64,000 nucleotides of DNA, taken from positions 62,001 to 126,000 of the forward strand of contig NZ_SEWW01000004.1 in the NCBI RefSeq assembly GCF_011090385.1, read 5' to 3'. The position numbers and the translations under genes were made by a program. The notes beneath the pieces are model-generated. The model was not told the DNA's origin, did no database searches, and worked only from the letters and a program-made list of their open reading frames with translations. The stretch is from Aquirufa beregesia (lineage in GTDB: Bacteria > Bacteroidota > Bacteroidia > Cytophagales > Spirosomataceae). How positions within the stretch are numbered: position 1 is the stretch's first letter; every line of letters begins with the position of its first letter. Below, one piece after another: positions 52,106 through 62,067 of the stretch.

Positions 52106-53401
52106 TTATGGTTTGGGTGTTTCTAGGGGAATTTCTTCTCCAAATCTTTTATGTGAACCTTTGATTTCATCGTGGGAATTAGCAGCAATATAGGCTAATA
52201 CTGCGATGAAAGCCAAGACAAGCCCTAGGTTTTTGGCATAAGTATTCCATGAAATGGCGTGGTTTTCAAAGTTAACTTCTACTTGGCTGAGTAGGTATAT
52301 GATAATAGCAAAATTCACAATGTATAAATACTGCTCAATACGATAGGTACTCAAGAAAGCACCAGTGATGAGAATGCTCAATAACATATACAGTCCAAAA
52401 TGACCGATGAAGAATTTTTTGATATCGCTATAGTCTAAGGATTTAGATTTGGAGTGAACATTGAGCCAATAGATTCCTGCAAAAAGAATTAACAATAATG
52501 AATCCCAGCGAACCGACAGTTCTACGGCTTGGTCGGAAGCAGTGAGCAAAGGAGTGATGGTTTTTTCCAAGCGATCCAAGCGGAAATTTTGTTGCCACAT
52601 GGTAAAGGGAATGATGAGGACTAGCATGATAAGTGGAAACCATTGTTTGGAATAGTTCACTTCTGTACTGTCTTCCCAATGCGAAGTAAATGTACCATAG
52701 GCCATACCGATGCCCCCAAAAAAGCCTAAGGAATATTCCATAACATTCCAGAAATTGAATTTAATTTCGGAAACATGTCCTAATACTTGTAAGAAATTAC
52801 CAAAGGCAAATCCAAAACCTCCACCTAGTCCAGCGAACAAGGCCACACGAAGGGCTGAATATTGCTTGGTACGAAACATAAACCAAGTAAGTGCAGCAGC
52901 CATGCCTAAAACTCCCGCCCAAGATTCATCTCTAGGAGGAGTCATGAGCCAATCGTATTGTTGGATGATGAAAAAGTAAAATAAGACGGCTCCTATCACC
53001 ATTTCTACCAATAGCTGTGGCCAGGAAACGGGGCTTTTGCTAGAGTTGGATAGGCTAAGGCCAAATAAGCCTCCTCCAATGAAACCATAAAGTCCACCGA
53101 TGACAAATAGGGAAATCAAGCCATAGTAGACATTGACAAATTCCGTATCTCGGCCATAACCTACGACCATGCCGTAGCTCATGACTCCGCCGATTCCCCA
53201 GCCCATGGCTCCAGAAATGATGACTTGAAATGCTTTGGCAAACCAATCTTTGCGATTGGCAATCAGCATAATGGCCATGGATCCGATGGCCCCAGCCCAA
53301 GCGGCCCCATGCTCATGTCCAAATTGGCCACGTATAGCCCATGCCGTTCCCAAGGACATCCCTACGGTGAGTAGGGATAAAAGTAATTTTTTGTTGTTCA
53401 T
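52106..53401 (-). CDS. Polytopic membrane protein of unknown function
   Basis: This is a 431-residue inner-membrane protein with about 11-12 hydrophobic helices, several rich in glycine (SGAMGWGIGGVMSYGMVVGYG, FAGLGGGFGFAFGNFLQ). The start GMSLGTAWAIRGQFGHEHGAAWAGAIGS looks conserved and carries histidines and an arginine, which could form a substrate or ion path. I do not recognise a named transporter family. It lies between an AraC regulator (44 bases upstream) and a polysaccharide deacetylase (one base downstream), which suggests a role in the same saccharide pathway, perhaps export or uptake of the product. Confidence 0.65.
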   Translation of the reverse strand: MNNKKLLLSLLTVGMSLGTAWAIRGQFGHEHGAAWAGAIGSMAIMLIANRKDWFAKAFQVIISGAMGWGIGGVMSYGMVVGYGRDTEFVNVYYGLISLFVIGGLYGFIGGGLFGLSLSNSSKSPVSWPQLLVEMVIGAVLFYFFIIQQYDWLMTPPRDESWAGVLGMAAALTWFMFRTKQYSALRVALFAGLGGGFGFAFGNFLQVLGHVSEIKFNFWNVMEYSLGFFGGIGMAYGTFTSHWEDSTEVNYSKQWFPLIMLVLIIPFTMWQQNFRLDRLEKTITPLLTASDQAVELSVRWDSLLLILFAGIYWLNVHSKSKSLDYSDIKKFFIGHFGLYMLLSILITGAFLSTYRIEQYLYIVNFAIIIYLLSQVEVNFENHAISWNTYAKNLGLVLAFIAVLAYIAANSHDEIKGSHKRFGEEIPLETPKP

Positions 53402-53444
53402 TATTTGGTAGGTTTAGATATTGGGAATCAAAAATTATAAGGTA

Positions 53445-54308
53445 TTAATTGAACTCCTTGGCATATTGAAAAGGAGTCTTACCAGTGGTTTTTTTAAATG
53501 CTTTGTTGAAATTGGTAAAATTGTTAAACCCAGATTCATAACATATTTGGGTGACTAGAAATTGATTTTCCTTAATCAATTTACAGGCATACTCCACCCG
53601 AATTTCATTCAGGAAGCTGGCGTAGTTTTTTCTAGTTTTGGTTTTAAAATACCGACAAAAAGACAGAGGACTTAAATGCGCAATTCCGGCAATTTCATCG
53701 ATGCTGATTTTCCTTTTGAAATGCTTGACAGAAAAATTGTAGATCAAGTTTAATCTTTCTGTTTCTTTTTCACTGGTTGAATTCTCTAGAATACCCATCG
53801 AAAGAATTTCCCTTTCCTTACTCATGGAAAGTAAATCTAAGATTTGATATAAGTGTAAAACCAAGTTGTCATTTTCATTGTCGAGGATGGCGTTCATCCG
53901 ACAAATTATTTGTTTTTTGGTTTCCCCTTGTATTCTAATTCCTTTTCTGGCTTCTTCTAATAATTGTAAAACAAATCGATTTTCGTGCAGCTTGAAAAAT
54001 GAATTTCCAAATAAATCAGAGTTAAAGTGGATGACTAAAGCGCTGGCTTTTAAGTCTTCATCACCCTGAAAATATACGTTATCACTACGTAAATAGTGTG
54101 GACAATTGGAACCAATTAACAGTAAATCACCATCTTGAAATCGTTGGATACTATCCCCCACAAACTGGGTTCCAGTACCTTTTTCAATTAGTAACAATTC
54201 GATTTCTGGATGGTAATGATACTTGTTAAAAAAGTAATTAACTATGTCACGACGAACACTAAATGAACGCAGTGGTTGGTTCGAAACTTTAAGTAAATGA
54301 GCCTTCAT
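53445..54308 (-). CDS. AraC-family transcriptional regulator
   Basis: This is a 287-residue regulator. The N-terminal cupin has YHYHPEIELLLIEKGTGTQFVGDSIQRFQDGDLLLIGSNCPH. The C-terminal 100 residues are a double helix-turn-helix: ISIDEIAGIAHLSPLSFCRYFKTKTRKNYASFLNEIR, then ITQICYESGFNNFTNFNKAFKKTTGKTPFQYAKEF. It diverges from susC across a 165-base AT-rich gap and precedes the membrane protein and deacetylase on its own strand. It is well placed to control both sides in response to a sugar. A hybrid two-component or sigma/anti-sigma pair, common for SusC/D loci, is absent here. Confidence 0.92.
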   Translation of the reverse strand: MKAHLLKVSNQPLRSFSVRRDIVNYFFNKYHYHPEIELLLIEKGTGTQFVGDSIQRFQDGDLLLIGSNCPHYLRSDNVYFQGDEDLKASALVIHFNSDLFGNSFFKLHENRFVLQLLEEARKGIRIQGETKKQIICRMNAILDNENDNLVLHLYQILDLLSMSKEREILSMGILENSTSEKETERLNLIYNFSVKHFKRKISIDEIAGIAHLSPLSFCRYFKTKTRKNYASFLNEIRVEYACKLIKENQFLVTQICYESGFNNFTNFNKAFKKTTGKTPFQYAKEFN

Positions 54309-54473
54309 TGAATTATTAAAGTTGTCAATTTAGATGAAATGCAGCTATTATGCTAGAATAGTTGTGCTATTTGACAAATTTATTTAATTATTCAACCATT
54401 ATAATGCATTTTTTTGTTAAAATTTTTAACCCTGAATACTGAGTAAAGTCTTTTCAACCAAATCTATTTAATT
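54309..54473. promoter_or_regulatory. Divergent control region between araC-type regulator and susC
   Basis: This is 165 bases of AT-rich DNA shared by two divergent genes. A TTGACA at 54371-54376 and a TATAAT at 54400-54405 are visible, but their 23-base spacing is too long for a standard promoter. The assignment as control region rests mainly on position. Confidence 0.45.
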
Positions 54474-57400
54474 ATGAGATTAAATTTTACAGTAAAAATG
54501 TTTCGGCATTTTCTATTTGTAGCAGTCATGATAGCCGGGTGCTATTCAGCTGCTTTCGCTCAGTCCCGACTGATCACTGGAAAGGTAACTTCCAGTCAGG
54601 ATGGTACGGAAGTTCCTGGAGTGAATATTTCACTGAAAGGAACCACGAAAGGGACAACCACTAATTCGTCAGGAGCTTATTCCATTGAAGTTAATGGAAC
54701 GAATCCCGTATTAGTATTTTCGTTTGTTGGTTTTGATACGCAAGAAATTCGTATCGGAAGTCGTAGTGTGTTAGATGTTTCTTTATCCTCTAGTACTGCC
54801 TTATTAAATGAAGTAGTGGTTACAGCCTTAGGTATCAAGCGTGAAGAGAAATCGCTTGGATATTCTGTGGGTAAAGTAGCAGGTAAAGACTTAAGTCGTG
54901 TCGTGAATGAAAACGTCTTGAACTCTTTATCAGGTAAAGTAGCTGGTGTGAGCATCAATGCTACGGGTGGTACCGGTTCTTCTGTGAGTATGATCATTCG
55001 TGGTGCTAAATCATTGAGTAATGACAATCAGCCATTGTTTGTGATTGACGGTGTGCCGGTGATTAACTCCTTGAACAACGTAGGTCAAATTGGTAATGAT
55101 AACCGAGTGGATTATGGTAATGCCATTTCCGATTTAAATCCAGAGAACGTAGAAAGCGTATCGGTTTTGAAAGGACCAAGTGCTGCGGCTCTTTACGGTT
55201 CACGTGCTGGTAATGGTGTCGTTTTAATTACTACAAAAAATGGCTCTAAGGCAAAGAAAATGACCGTGAATATTACTTCTAACACGGTATTTGATAATCC
55301 TTACAAATTTTTGAAAATGCACTCGAAGTTTGCTACGGGTGTGCTTCCATTTACTCCAGACAATAACCCATATCCAGGAGGAATTTTGAGTATTGAAGAA
55401 GGATCAGCGGGAGGTATTGGACCAGAATTGGATAAAGGCTATAAAGCTATTCAATGGAACAGTCCAAAAGGAGCTGATGGAAAAGCTATTCCAACGGAAT
55501 TAAAATCATATGCTGATAATGTGAAAAACTTTGTTCAAACAGGTATCACAACCACGAACGGAGTTTCGGTTACCAATGGAAATGATGTAGCTAATTATCG
55601 TTTGACATATTCCAACATGACTAGCCGCGGAATTATTCCAGGTTCTGATTTATTCAAGAACTCATTATCGGCAGCTTCTTCTTTCAAATTGTCGAACAAA
55701 TTGAAATTGAGTGCTAACATTGATTTGAGCAGAAATAATTCAAACAATCGTCCAGCTAGTGAGAGAGGATCTAACCCATTACAGTGGGCATATGCGGTTT
55801 CTCCACACATCAACATCATGGACTTGAAAGATTACTGGGTTCCTGGTCAAGAAGGTTTACAACAGAAGTCACAATCTATCGGAAACTTTAATAACCCTTG
55901 GTTCTTAGCTTATGAAGTGAAAAATGCATTTGAGCGTAATCGTGTATTTGGTAATGTAAAAATGGATTATCAAATTACTCCAGAGGTAAGCTTAATGGCT
56001 CGTTATGCTTTGGATACCTATGGAGAAACTCGTGAAACTAAAATTGCGAAGTCTTACACGGGTGAGAAAAATGGTGCTTATGGTATTACTAATTTAGATC
56101 GCTATGAGCGTAACGTGGACTTCTTAGCTACTTGGACTAGGCCAGTAGAAGATTTCCATCTATCATTCTCTGTAGGAGGTAATGCAAGAAGTTCTAAAAC
56201 CATGGACGTAAGTACTTCTTCTAAAGGAGGAACTGGTTTGATTATCCCAGGCTTGTATACCTTACAAAACATTGCTAATACCAATATTAACTACACCAGT
56301 TTCCAAACGAAGAAGGTAGTTTATAGTGCTTATGGAATGGCTAACGTATCTTACAAGGATATGGTGTATTTGGATTTAACAGCCCGTAACGACTGGTCTA
56401 GTACCTTGCCTGTAGAAAATAGATCTTACTTCTACCCATCTGCTTCATTAAGTGTATTGTTGAATGAAGCATTTGCTATTCCAAATGACAAGATTGATTT
56501 ATTGAAAGTAAGAGCAGGTGTGGCACAAGTTGGTAATGATACGAACCCTTATGCTTTGATCAATACCTTACAAAATGCTGAAGCTTGGGGCTCATTAACT
56601 CGTTTAGGAAAATCTGGTTCTATTTTATTACCTGATTTAAAGCCTGAAATTGCTACTTCTTATGATTTAGGTCTTGATTTGACGATGTACAAAAATCGTT
56701 TGAGATTCTCTGGAACGTATTATACGGTAGAAAACCGCAACCAAATCATCCCGACTACTCTACCTTCTTCTTCTGGTTTTACATCGAAGAACATCAACGC
56801 AGGTTTGTTAGTATCTAAGGGTATTGAATTAACTGTTGGTGGTACACCGATCGACAAGAATGGTTGGAGATTGGATTTGACGGCTAACTTCTACAAGAAC
56901 GAAACGACGATCAAAGAACTTTCTGAAGGTTTAAATTTCTATACTCTTTGGACAGATGCGAAAGGTGGAGCTTGGACTTACGTAGGAGATAAAATTGGTG
57001 ATATCTACGATGCTGAAATTGTAACGGTAAAAGATAAGTCGTCGAAATATTACGGATATCCAATTTTGGATACGGATGGTTCTTGGCAATCTGTCAATGC
57101 AAGCAATACACGTACTAAGATTGGTAATTTCAACCCAGACTTCATTTTAGGCTTACAGACTTCTTTATCATATAAGAACTTTAGCTTGAATATGACATTC
57201 GACTGGAGAAGCGGTGGAGACTTTGTTTCTCAAACATATCGTTACAGTGAGTCTGACTTGAAATCACAACGTTTCTTAGATAACTTGATCAATCCAAATG
57301 GTTTGACAGGAGATGCATTGCGTAACTATTTGGTAGCTAATGAAGATAAATACATCCGTATTAATAAAAATGGTTATTTCCCAATCGTAGGGGGTCCTAC

Positions 57401-57869
57401 AGCAGAGTACGGTGGATATCCTTTTGAATATGGTGGAAAAACCTATCCGAATGGGGTATTTAACCCAGGTGTTATTGCCAAATATGATGCTCAAGGAAAT
57501 ATCACAGGATATGAGGAAAACTTAGGTGGCCCTAATACCCGCGTTCTTCCATACGGAGATAACTATCCATGGAGCTTTACTCGTGCAGCTACATTCGATG
57601 CTTCTTTCTTGAAGTTGAGAGAGATCTCTTTAGGATATGAGCTACCAAGTAATTTTGTTAAGAGCTTAGGTTTGCAAAGTGCTAACTTCTCTGTTTACAG
57701 TCGTAACATCATTTTATGGACGGCTTCTAAAATTGGAATCGACCCTGAAACAGCTTTCCAACCTCAGTCTGGAGCACAAGCAGGAACCCAGTTTAAACAA
57801 GGAATTGAGCGCTATAATGTTACTCCTTGGGTTATCCCAGTTGGATTTAAACTTGGTTTGACATTTTAA
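54474..57869 (+). CDS. SusC/RagA-type TonB-dependent outer membrane receptor
   Basis: This is a 1131-residue outer membrane transporter. After the signal peptide (to about residue 29, AFAQ) comes a carboxypeptidase-like regulatory domain (ITGKVTSSQDGTEVPGVNISLKGTTKGT...). The TonB box/plug start is LNEVVVTALGIKREEKSLGYSVGKV. The plug contains IIRGAKSLSNDNQPLFVIDGVPV and ENVESVSVLKGPSAAALYGSRAGNGVVLITTK, and the 22-strand barrel follows. SusC proteins import oligosaccharides or other large nutrients with their SusD lid. The SusD gene starts 26 bases downstream. The substrate cannot be read from the sequence. Confidence 0.95.
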   Translation: MRLNFTVKMFRHFLFVAVMIAGCYSAAFAQSRLITGKVTSSQDGTEVPGVNISLKGTTKGTTTNSSGAYSIEVNGTNPVLVFSFVGFDTQEIRIGSRSVLDVSLSSSTALLNEVVVTALGIKREEKSLGYSVGKVAGKDLSRVVNENVLNSLSGKVAGVSINATGGTGSSVSMIIRGAKSLSNDNQPLFVIDGVPVINSLNNVGQIGNDNRVDYGNAISDLNPENVESVSVLKGPSAAALYGSRAGNGVVLITTKNGSKAKKMTVNITSNTVFDNPYKFLKMHSKFATGVLPFTPDNNPYPGGILSIEEGSAGGIGPELDKGYKAIQWNSPKGADGKAIPTELKSYADNVKNFVQTGITTTNGVSVTNGNDVANYRLTYSNMTSRGIIPGSDLFKNSLSAASSFKLSNKLKLSANIDLSRNNSNNRPASERGSNPLQWAYAVSPHINIMDLKDYWVPGQEGLQQKSQSIGNFNNPWFLAYEVKNAFERNRVFGNVKMDYQITPEVSLMARYALDTYGETRETKIAKSYTGEKNGAYGITNLDRYERNVDFLATWTRPVEDFHLSFSVGGNARSSKTMDVSTSSKGGTGLIIPGLYTLQNIANTNINYTSFQTKKVVYSAYGMANVSYKDMVYLDLTARNDWSSTLPVENRSYFYPSASLSVLLNEAFAIPNDKIDLLKVRAGVAQVGNDTNPYALINTLQNAEAWGSLTRLGKSGSILLPDLKPEIATSYDLGLDLTMYKNRLRFSGTYYTVENRNQIIPTTLPSSSGFTSKNINAGLLVSKGIELTVGGTPIDKNGWRLDLTANFYKNETTIKELSEGLNFYTLWTDAKGGAWTYVGDKIGDIYDAEIVTVKDKSSKYYGYPILDTDGSWQSVNASNTRTKIGNFNPDFILGLQTSLSYKNFSLNMTFDWRSGGDFVSQTYRYSESDLKSQRFLDNLINPNGLTGDALRNYLVANEDKYIRINKNGYFPIVGGPTAEYGGYPFEYGGKTYPNGVFNPGVIAKYDAQGNITGYEENLGGPNTRVLPYGDNYPWSFTRAATFDASFLKLREISLGYELPSNFVKSLGLQSANFSVYSRNIILWTASKIGIDPETAFQPQSGAQAGTQFKQGIERYNVTPWVIPVGFKLGLTF

Positions 57870-57895
57870 TCAAAGCACCTTAAAACATTAAAATC

Positions 57896-59536
57896 ATGAA
57901 AATAAGATTAATAAAAGCTGTCGCCTTCACCCTATTAACTGGAGTATTTTTCTCTTGTGAAGACTTGACAAAAGTGAATATAAATCCAAATGGAGTTCAG
58001 CCAGAGGTTGTAAATCCAAACTTGGTCATGCCAACTGTATTAACGGAAATGTCTAAGGCTTATGTAAACCTAGGATATCAAGATATAGCAGGTGTGGTTC
58101 AGCATACTCAAAAAGATGCTTGGTCGTCTGGACATAATGATTATGACTGGGGTGGAAACCAAAGTTGGTCAGGTTATTATGATATTTTGCGTAACAACGA
58201 CTTACTTTACAGTCGTTCGGTAGCATTGAACTGGGAATTCCAACAAGGAGTTGCTTTAGTAAACAAAGCCTTTATGTTTGGTTTGATTACTGACCTTTGG
58301 GGTGATGCTCCGTATACGAATGCCTTGAAAGGAGAGACAGGTGGAACGGATAATATCTTACCAGCTTATGATTCACAGGAAGTTATTTACACAGGGATTT
58401 TAGCTGATTTAGAGAAAGCCAATACGCTTTTGTCTAAGCAAAAAAGCGAGTATTCGAACATTGTGGATAACGTGGATGTGATTTATTCGGGTGATCCTAC
58501 TAAATGGCGTAAATTGGCTAACTCATTAGCTTTACGTTATTACATGCGTATTTCGGCAAAAAAACCCGATGTAGCTAAAGCAGGAATTGAGAAAATTGCC
58601 AAAAATCCAGCAAACTATCCAGTGATTTTAGCTAACTCAGATGATGCAACTATGGGATTCCCTGGTACTTCGGATGGTACTTCTTGGCCAGCTAATGCGG
58701 TGTATGATGTGAGTGGTAGTAACTACCGTCGTATTAAAATGGCCAATACATTTGTGGAATACCTACAGGATGTAAAAGACCCTCGTTTAGGAGTTTGGGC
58801 TGCCAAAGTAGAAATTCCATTGGTGATGGATGCTTCCTTGCCAGCTAAGACCGATAAAATTGTTGATGGTAAGCGTTATTTATCACCAGATGTAGTGGGT
58901 AATTCCAAAGTAGATACTGATCAAGAATACGTAGGTTTACCTACTTCATTCTCTCAGTTACCTTCTGCGTATAACATGAACCCTACTCCAGGTCAGACTT
59001 CGTTTAATCCTCACGTTTCTTTCCTTGCACCTATGTACAAAAATGCATCAGGCGCCTTGTTAAAAGCTCGTTTGGTATCTGCGGCTGAAGTGAACTTCAT
59101 CTTGGCGGAGGCTGCTCTAAAAGGATATGCGGTAGGTGATGCTAAAACGTTTTATGAGAATGGCGTGAAAGCTTCATTGACTACTTGGGGAGTAGGTTCT
59201 ACTTCAGCTACTTATTTAGCTAATTCAGGTGTTGTTTTTGCTGGTACAGTGAAACAAGTAATGGAACAAAAATGGATTGCTAGCTGGACTGCTGCTACTG
59301 AGGCATGGTTCGACTTCCGTCGTACCGGTTTCCCAGAGTTAAAAGCGGGTCCTGTGGCAAAACGTCAAGCTATTCCTGTTCGTTTCTATTACATGCAGGA
59401 TGAGTTGCGTATCAATGCTAAGAATACAGCTGCTGCTTTGGATAAATTAGAAGTAACTAATTTCTCACAAGCAGATGGCAAAAACAGTGCTTGGTCTAAA
59501 CCTTGGATTATTCAAGGAACAGGTAAGCCATATTAA
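57896..59536 (+). CDS. SusD/RagB-type outer membrane lipoprotein (SusD_2-like)
   Basis: This is a 546-residue lipoprotein that forms the substrate-binding lid of the SusC channel. The lipobox is at VFFSCEDLTKVNINPNG. The family pattern WGDAPYTNALKGE and the TPR-like helical core around KWRKLANSLALRYYMRIS are clear, and the C-terminal block QKWIASWTAATEAWFDFRRTGFPEL is typical of SusD_2/SusD-like proteins. It follows susC by 26 bases. A hairpin with a UACG tetraloop lies just after its stop. Confidence 0.93.
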   Translation: MKIRLIKAVAFTLLTGVFFSCEDLTKVNINPNGVQPEVVNPNLVMPTVLTEMSKAYVNLGYQDIAGVVQHTQKDAWSSGHNDYDWGGNQSWSGYYDILRNNDLLYSRSVALNWEFQQGVALVNKAFMFGLITDLWGDAPYTNALKGETGGTDNILPAYDSQEVIYTGILADLEKANTLLSKQKSEYSNIVDNVDVIYSGDPTKWRKLANSLALRYYMRISAKKPDVAKAGIEKIAKNPANYPVILANSDDATMGFPGTSDGTSWPANAVYDVSGSNYRRIKMANTFVEYLQDVKDPRLGVWAAKVEIPLVMDASLPAKTDKIVDGKRYLSPDVVGNSKVDTDQEYVGLPTSFSQLPSAYNMNPTPGQTSFNPHVSFLAPMYKNASGALLKARLVSAAEVNFILAEAALKGYAVGDAKTFYENGVKASLTTWGVGSTSATYLANSGVVFAGTVKQVMEQKWIASWTAATEAWFDFRRTGFPELKAGPVAKRQAIPVRFYYMQDELRINAKNTAAALDKLEVTNFSQADGKNSAWSKPWIIQGTGKPY

Positions 59537-59543
59537 GATTTTT

Positions 59544-59568
59544 AAGGGGTCTCCTACGGGAGGCCCTT
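59544..59568 (+). other. RNA hairpin with UACG tetraloop between susD-type and ceramidase-like genes
   Basis: Arms AAGGGGTCTCC (59544-59554) and GGAGGCCCTT (59559-59568) pair with one bulge and close on C(TACG)G, an exceptionally stable tetraloop. No T-run follows, so it is more likely an mRNA-stabilising or processing structure, or a partial attenuator, than a full terminator. Confidence 0.6.
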
Positions 59569-59600
59569 CAAAAAATTCGATTCTTTACTCTTTTTCAACC

Positions 59601-60899
59601 ATGAAATTAAATACACCTCTAAACCTTTTCATACTTTTATTCTTGTGTTTGTTTACTCAAGCGACTGCTCAAACCCTACGGGTTGGGGCAGCCGTTCGAG
59701 TGATTACTCCAGATCCATTACTTCCGGTTTCGGGCGGTATTGGAACACCTAAACCTAGTATGGAAAAGAAAGGTGATTTGTTTGCTCGAGCCATGGTGTT
59801 TGAGCAGGGAAATACCCGGTTTGCGATCGTCAATGTGGATAACCTAGGTTGGACTTCCGTTCTTGGAAATAAATCCAGAGCACTCATCAAAGGAATTGCC
59901 CCTGAAAACATTTTAATTGGAGCTACGCATACACACTCCGCCCCAGATGCTTATGGATTTCCAGATGCTACGGGTAAAAATTATGCTGATTTAAAATACC
60001 TAGATCGTTGTGTTCAGCAAATAGCTGATGCTGTCAACGAAGCCATTATGAAATTAGAGCCGGCGGCTTTGAAAGTAAATGTAGAAGAAGCTAAAGGTAA
60101 AATTGCTTATAATTATTATGCCCCTGCTTTATATGACCCACGTTGTGGAGTCATACAAGCCATTGCTACCACCGGTGCTCGTCAAGGGAAAGCCATTGCT
60201 ACCTTGGTCAATTATGCCATACACCCAGAAGTAATTGGTAGTGGAAGAGGAATCCTTAGCCCCGATTTATGCGGGCCATTGTACAGTCGAATCGAAGCCC
60301 AAGCTGGTGGAGTGGCCTTATTCATGAATGGCGCTCAAGGAGGAATGGTGACGGCTGATACCCGTTTGGAATTTGGAAAAGAAGGACAGAGTAGCCAAAA
60401 GGAAGCTAATACTTGGGAAGAATGTATTCGAATTGGGGAACTGTTAGCAGATGAGGCTTTGCGTATTATTAACAAAGCGCCGGTACTGGATGCTCCTTCT
60501 ATTTATTGCACCTCAAAAATGATCGACCTTCCCGTGGATTCAGAAATGATGCGCTATATTTTGACGAATTCACCTTTGAAATACGAATACAAAAAACCTA
60601 ATACCGTAAGCACACAATTAAATCTGTTGAACATTGGGCCAGCCCAAATACTAACCGTTCCTGGTGAAGCTTTACCCAATGTAGGATATTATGTGAAGCG
60701 CCACATGGCAACCAAATTACCCTTTTTGTTTGGCCTAACCAATGATGCATTTGGCTATATGCTGGCTAAAGTGGATTACAATAGTTTTAAGCGCTATGAT
60801 TATGTAACCCGAACAAGCTTGGGTGAAATGACTGCAGAGATTTATATGGACCAAGCTTTGCAACTGATTCAAGCAAGCCCTAAACCGGTGCTTAAATAG
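59601..60899 (+). CDS. Secreted neutral/alkaline ceramidase-like protein (short form)
   Basis: This is a 432-residue exported protein (signal peptide to about residue 22, TAQ). The neutral-ceramidase N-terminal domain is recognisable: GAAVRVITPDPLLPVSGGIG, then VDNLGWTSVLGNKSRALIKG, the zinc motif GATHTHSAPDAYG and NYAIHPEVIGSGRGILSPDLCGPL. Full neutral ceramidases are about 650 residues or more with an extra C-terminal domain; this is the short form common in Bacteroidota and Planctomycetota, whose substrate is unproven. It might cleave an amide in an N-acyl lipid or sugar. The ATG at 59601 begins a proper signal peptide; upstream in-frame codons lie in the previous gene. Confidence 0.85.
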   Translation: MKLNTPLNLFILLFLCLFTQATAQTLRVGAAVRVITPDPLLPVSGGIGTPKPSMEKKGDLFARAMVFEQGNTRFAIVNVDNLGWTSVLGNKSRALIKGIAPENILIGATHTHSAPDAYGFPDATGKNYADLKYLDRCVQQIADAVNEAIMKLEPAALKVNVEEAKGKIAYNYYAPALYDPRCGVIQAIATTGARQGKAIATLVNYAIHPEVIGSGRGILSPDLCGPLYSRIEAQAGGVALFMNGAQGGMVTADTRLEFGKEGQSSQKEANTWEECIRIGELLADEALRIINKAPVLDAPSIYCTSKMIDLPVDSEMMRYILTNSPLKYEYKKPNTVSTQLNLLNIGPAQILTVPGEALPNVGYYVKRHMATKLPFLFGLTNDAFGYMLAKVDYNSFKRYDYVTRTSLGEMTAEIYMDQALQLIQASPKPVLK

Positions 60900-60980
60900 C
60901 CTTTTATCCATTCTTTGAATTATCTTGGTCAACAGTAAAGGATCACTCAACCATCAATTAAACGAAATGTGTTTTGTATT

Positions 60981-62063
60981 ATGAAAAAACTAGGACTACT
61001 TTTATGGGCATTCATTGCATCCAGCATCTTGACTACTATGGCCATGGCTCAGCAATTAGAACCCACTTATGCTGAAAAATTAGGCTACCCGAAGGGGAAG
61101 AAAGTGGTTATTTTTCATGTGGATGATTGTGGCATGTCCTATTCTTCCAATCAAGGGGCTTATAAATCCATAGAGCAGGGAGTGGCTACCTCATGTAGTA
61201 TCATGATGCCATGTCCATGGGCAGCTAGTTTTATTCATTACATCCAAAAAAACCATCCCAATTTAGATGCAGGTCTGCACTTAACATTAACTTCTGAATG
61301 GAAGGATTATCGTTGGCCAGCCTTATCAGGTTTTCAGCAAGTACCTACCTTAAGTGATGGAGATGGATGTCTTTGGCATAGTGTAGAACAAGTCATTAAA
61401 AATGCGAGTCCTGATGAAGTGGAAAAGGAAATCCGGGCTCAAGTAGAACGGGCTACGCGTTTGGGTTGGAAACCCACTCACTTGGATTCTCACATGGGAA
61501 CCTTATTTGCTTATCCTCCTTTCTTAGAGCGGTACTTAAAGGTGGGAATGGAATTAGGCATTCCCGTGATGTTCCCAGGAGGAAATAATAAAATGCTTAT
61601 TGAATCTGTCAATAAGCCTTATATCAAGAAAATGAAAGCAGAGGGTAAGTGGAAAGAAGGAATGCCTTTGCCGATGGCCAAATTTGGATTAACGGATTTG
61701 GTAACCGAATCCAAGAAGATAGGAGAGATGCTTTGGAAAGCAGGATTACCGGTATTGGATGATTTACACTCGGATAGTGGGGATTGGAAACCAGAAGGCA
61801 ATGCTACTCCAGCCGAATGGGGGAAATATAAAGCTGATCAATGGATTTATCAATTGGAACACATGAAACCGGGTGTCGCTATGTTGATCGTTCATAGTAG
61901 TGATATTACCGAAGAATTTAAGTTTATTAGTGGTTCAGGAGGCTCTCGTTTGGCCGATATGAATTCCATGATGCATCCCGATTTGAAGGCCTACATTGAG
62001 AAGGAAGGTATTATCTTAAGTACTTTTAGAGAGTTGATGGAGCGACGTAAAAAAGTAAAATAA
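60981..62063 (+). CDS. Secreted YdjC/ChbG-family carbohydrate deacetylase
   Basis: This is a 360-residue exported protein (signal peptide to about residue 24, AMAQ). The YdjC fold is shown by VVIFHVDDCGMSYSSNQGAYKSIEQGVATSCSIMMPCPWA (metal aspartates in HVDD), then DAGLHLTLTSEW and THLDSHMGTLFAYPPFLERY. ChbG deacetylates chitobiose-type sugars, and members of this longer secreted group probably deacetylate an amino-sugar product. The start at 60981 gives a good signal peptide. It lies 81 bases after the ceramidase-like gene and 4 bases before the second BNR gene. Confidence 0.88.
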   Translation: MKKLGLLLWAFIASSILTTMAMAQQLEPTYAEKLGYPKGKKVVIFHVDDCGMSYSSNQGAYKSIEQGVATSCSIMMPCPWAASFIHYIQKNHPNLDAGLHLTLTSEWKDYRWPALSGFQQVPTLSDGDGCLWHSVEQVIKNASPDEVEKEIRAQVERATRLGWKPTHLDSHMGTLFAYPPFLERYLKVGMELGIPVMFPGGNNKMLIESVNKPYIKKMKAEGKWKEGMPLPMAKFGLTDLVTESKKIGEMLWKAGLPVLDDLHSDSGDWKPEGNATPAEWGKYKADQWIYQLEHMKPGVAMLIVHSSDITEEFKFISGSGGSRLADMNSMMHPDLKAYIEKEGIILSTFRELMERRKKVK

Positions 62064-62067
62064 TCAC

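Noticed and set aside
54371-54405. TTGACA/TATAAT promoter for susC
   Set aside because: The 23-base spacing is too long for a sigma-70 promoter, and Bacteroidota use a different consensus (TTTG / TANNTTTG).
54677-55027. 116-codon open frame antisense to susC
   Set aside because: It mirrors the conserved plug-domain coding sequence and lacks any independent support.
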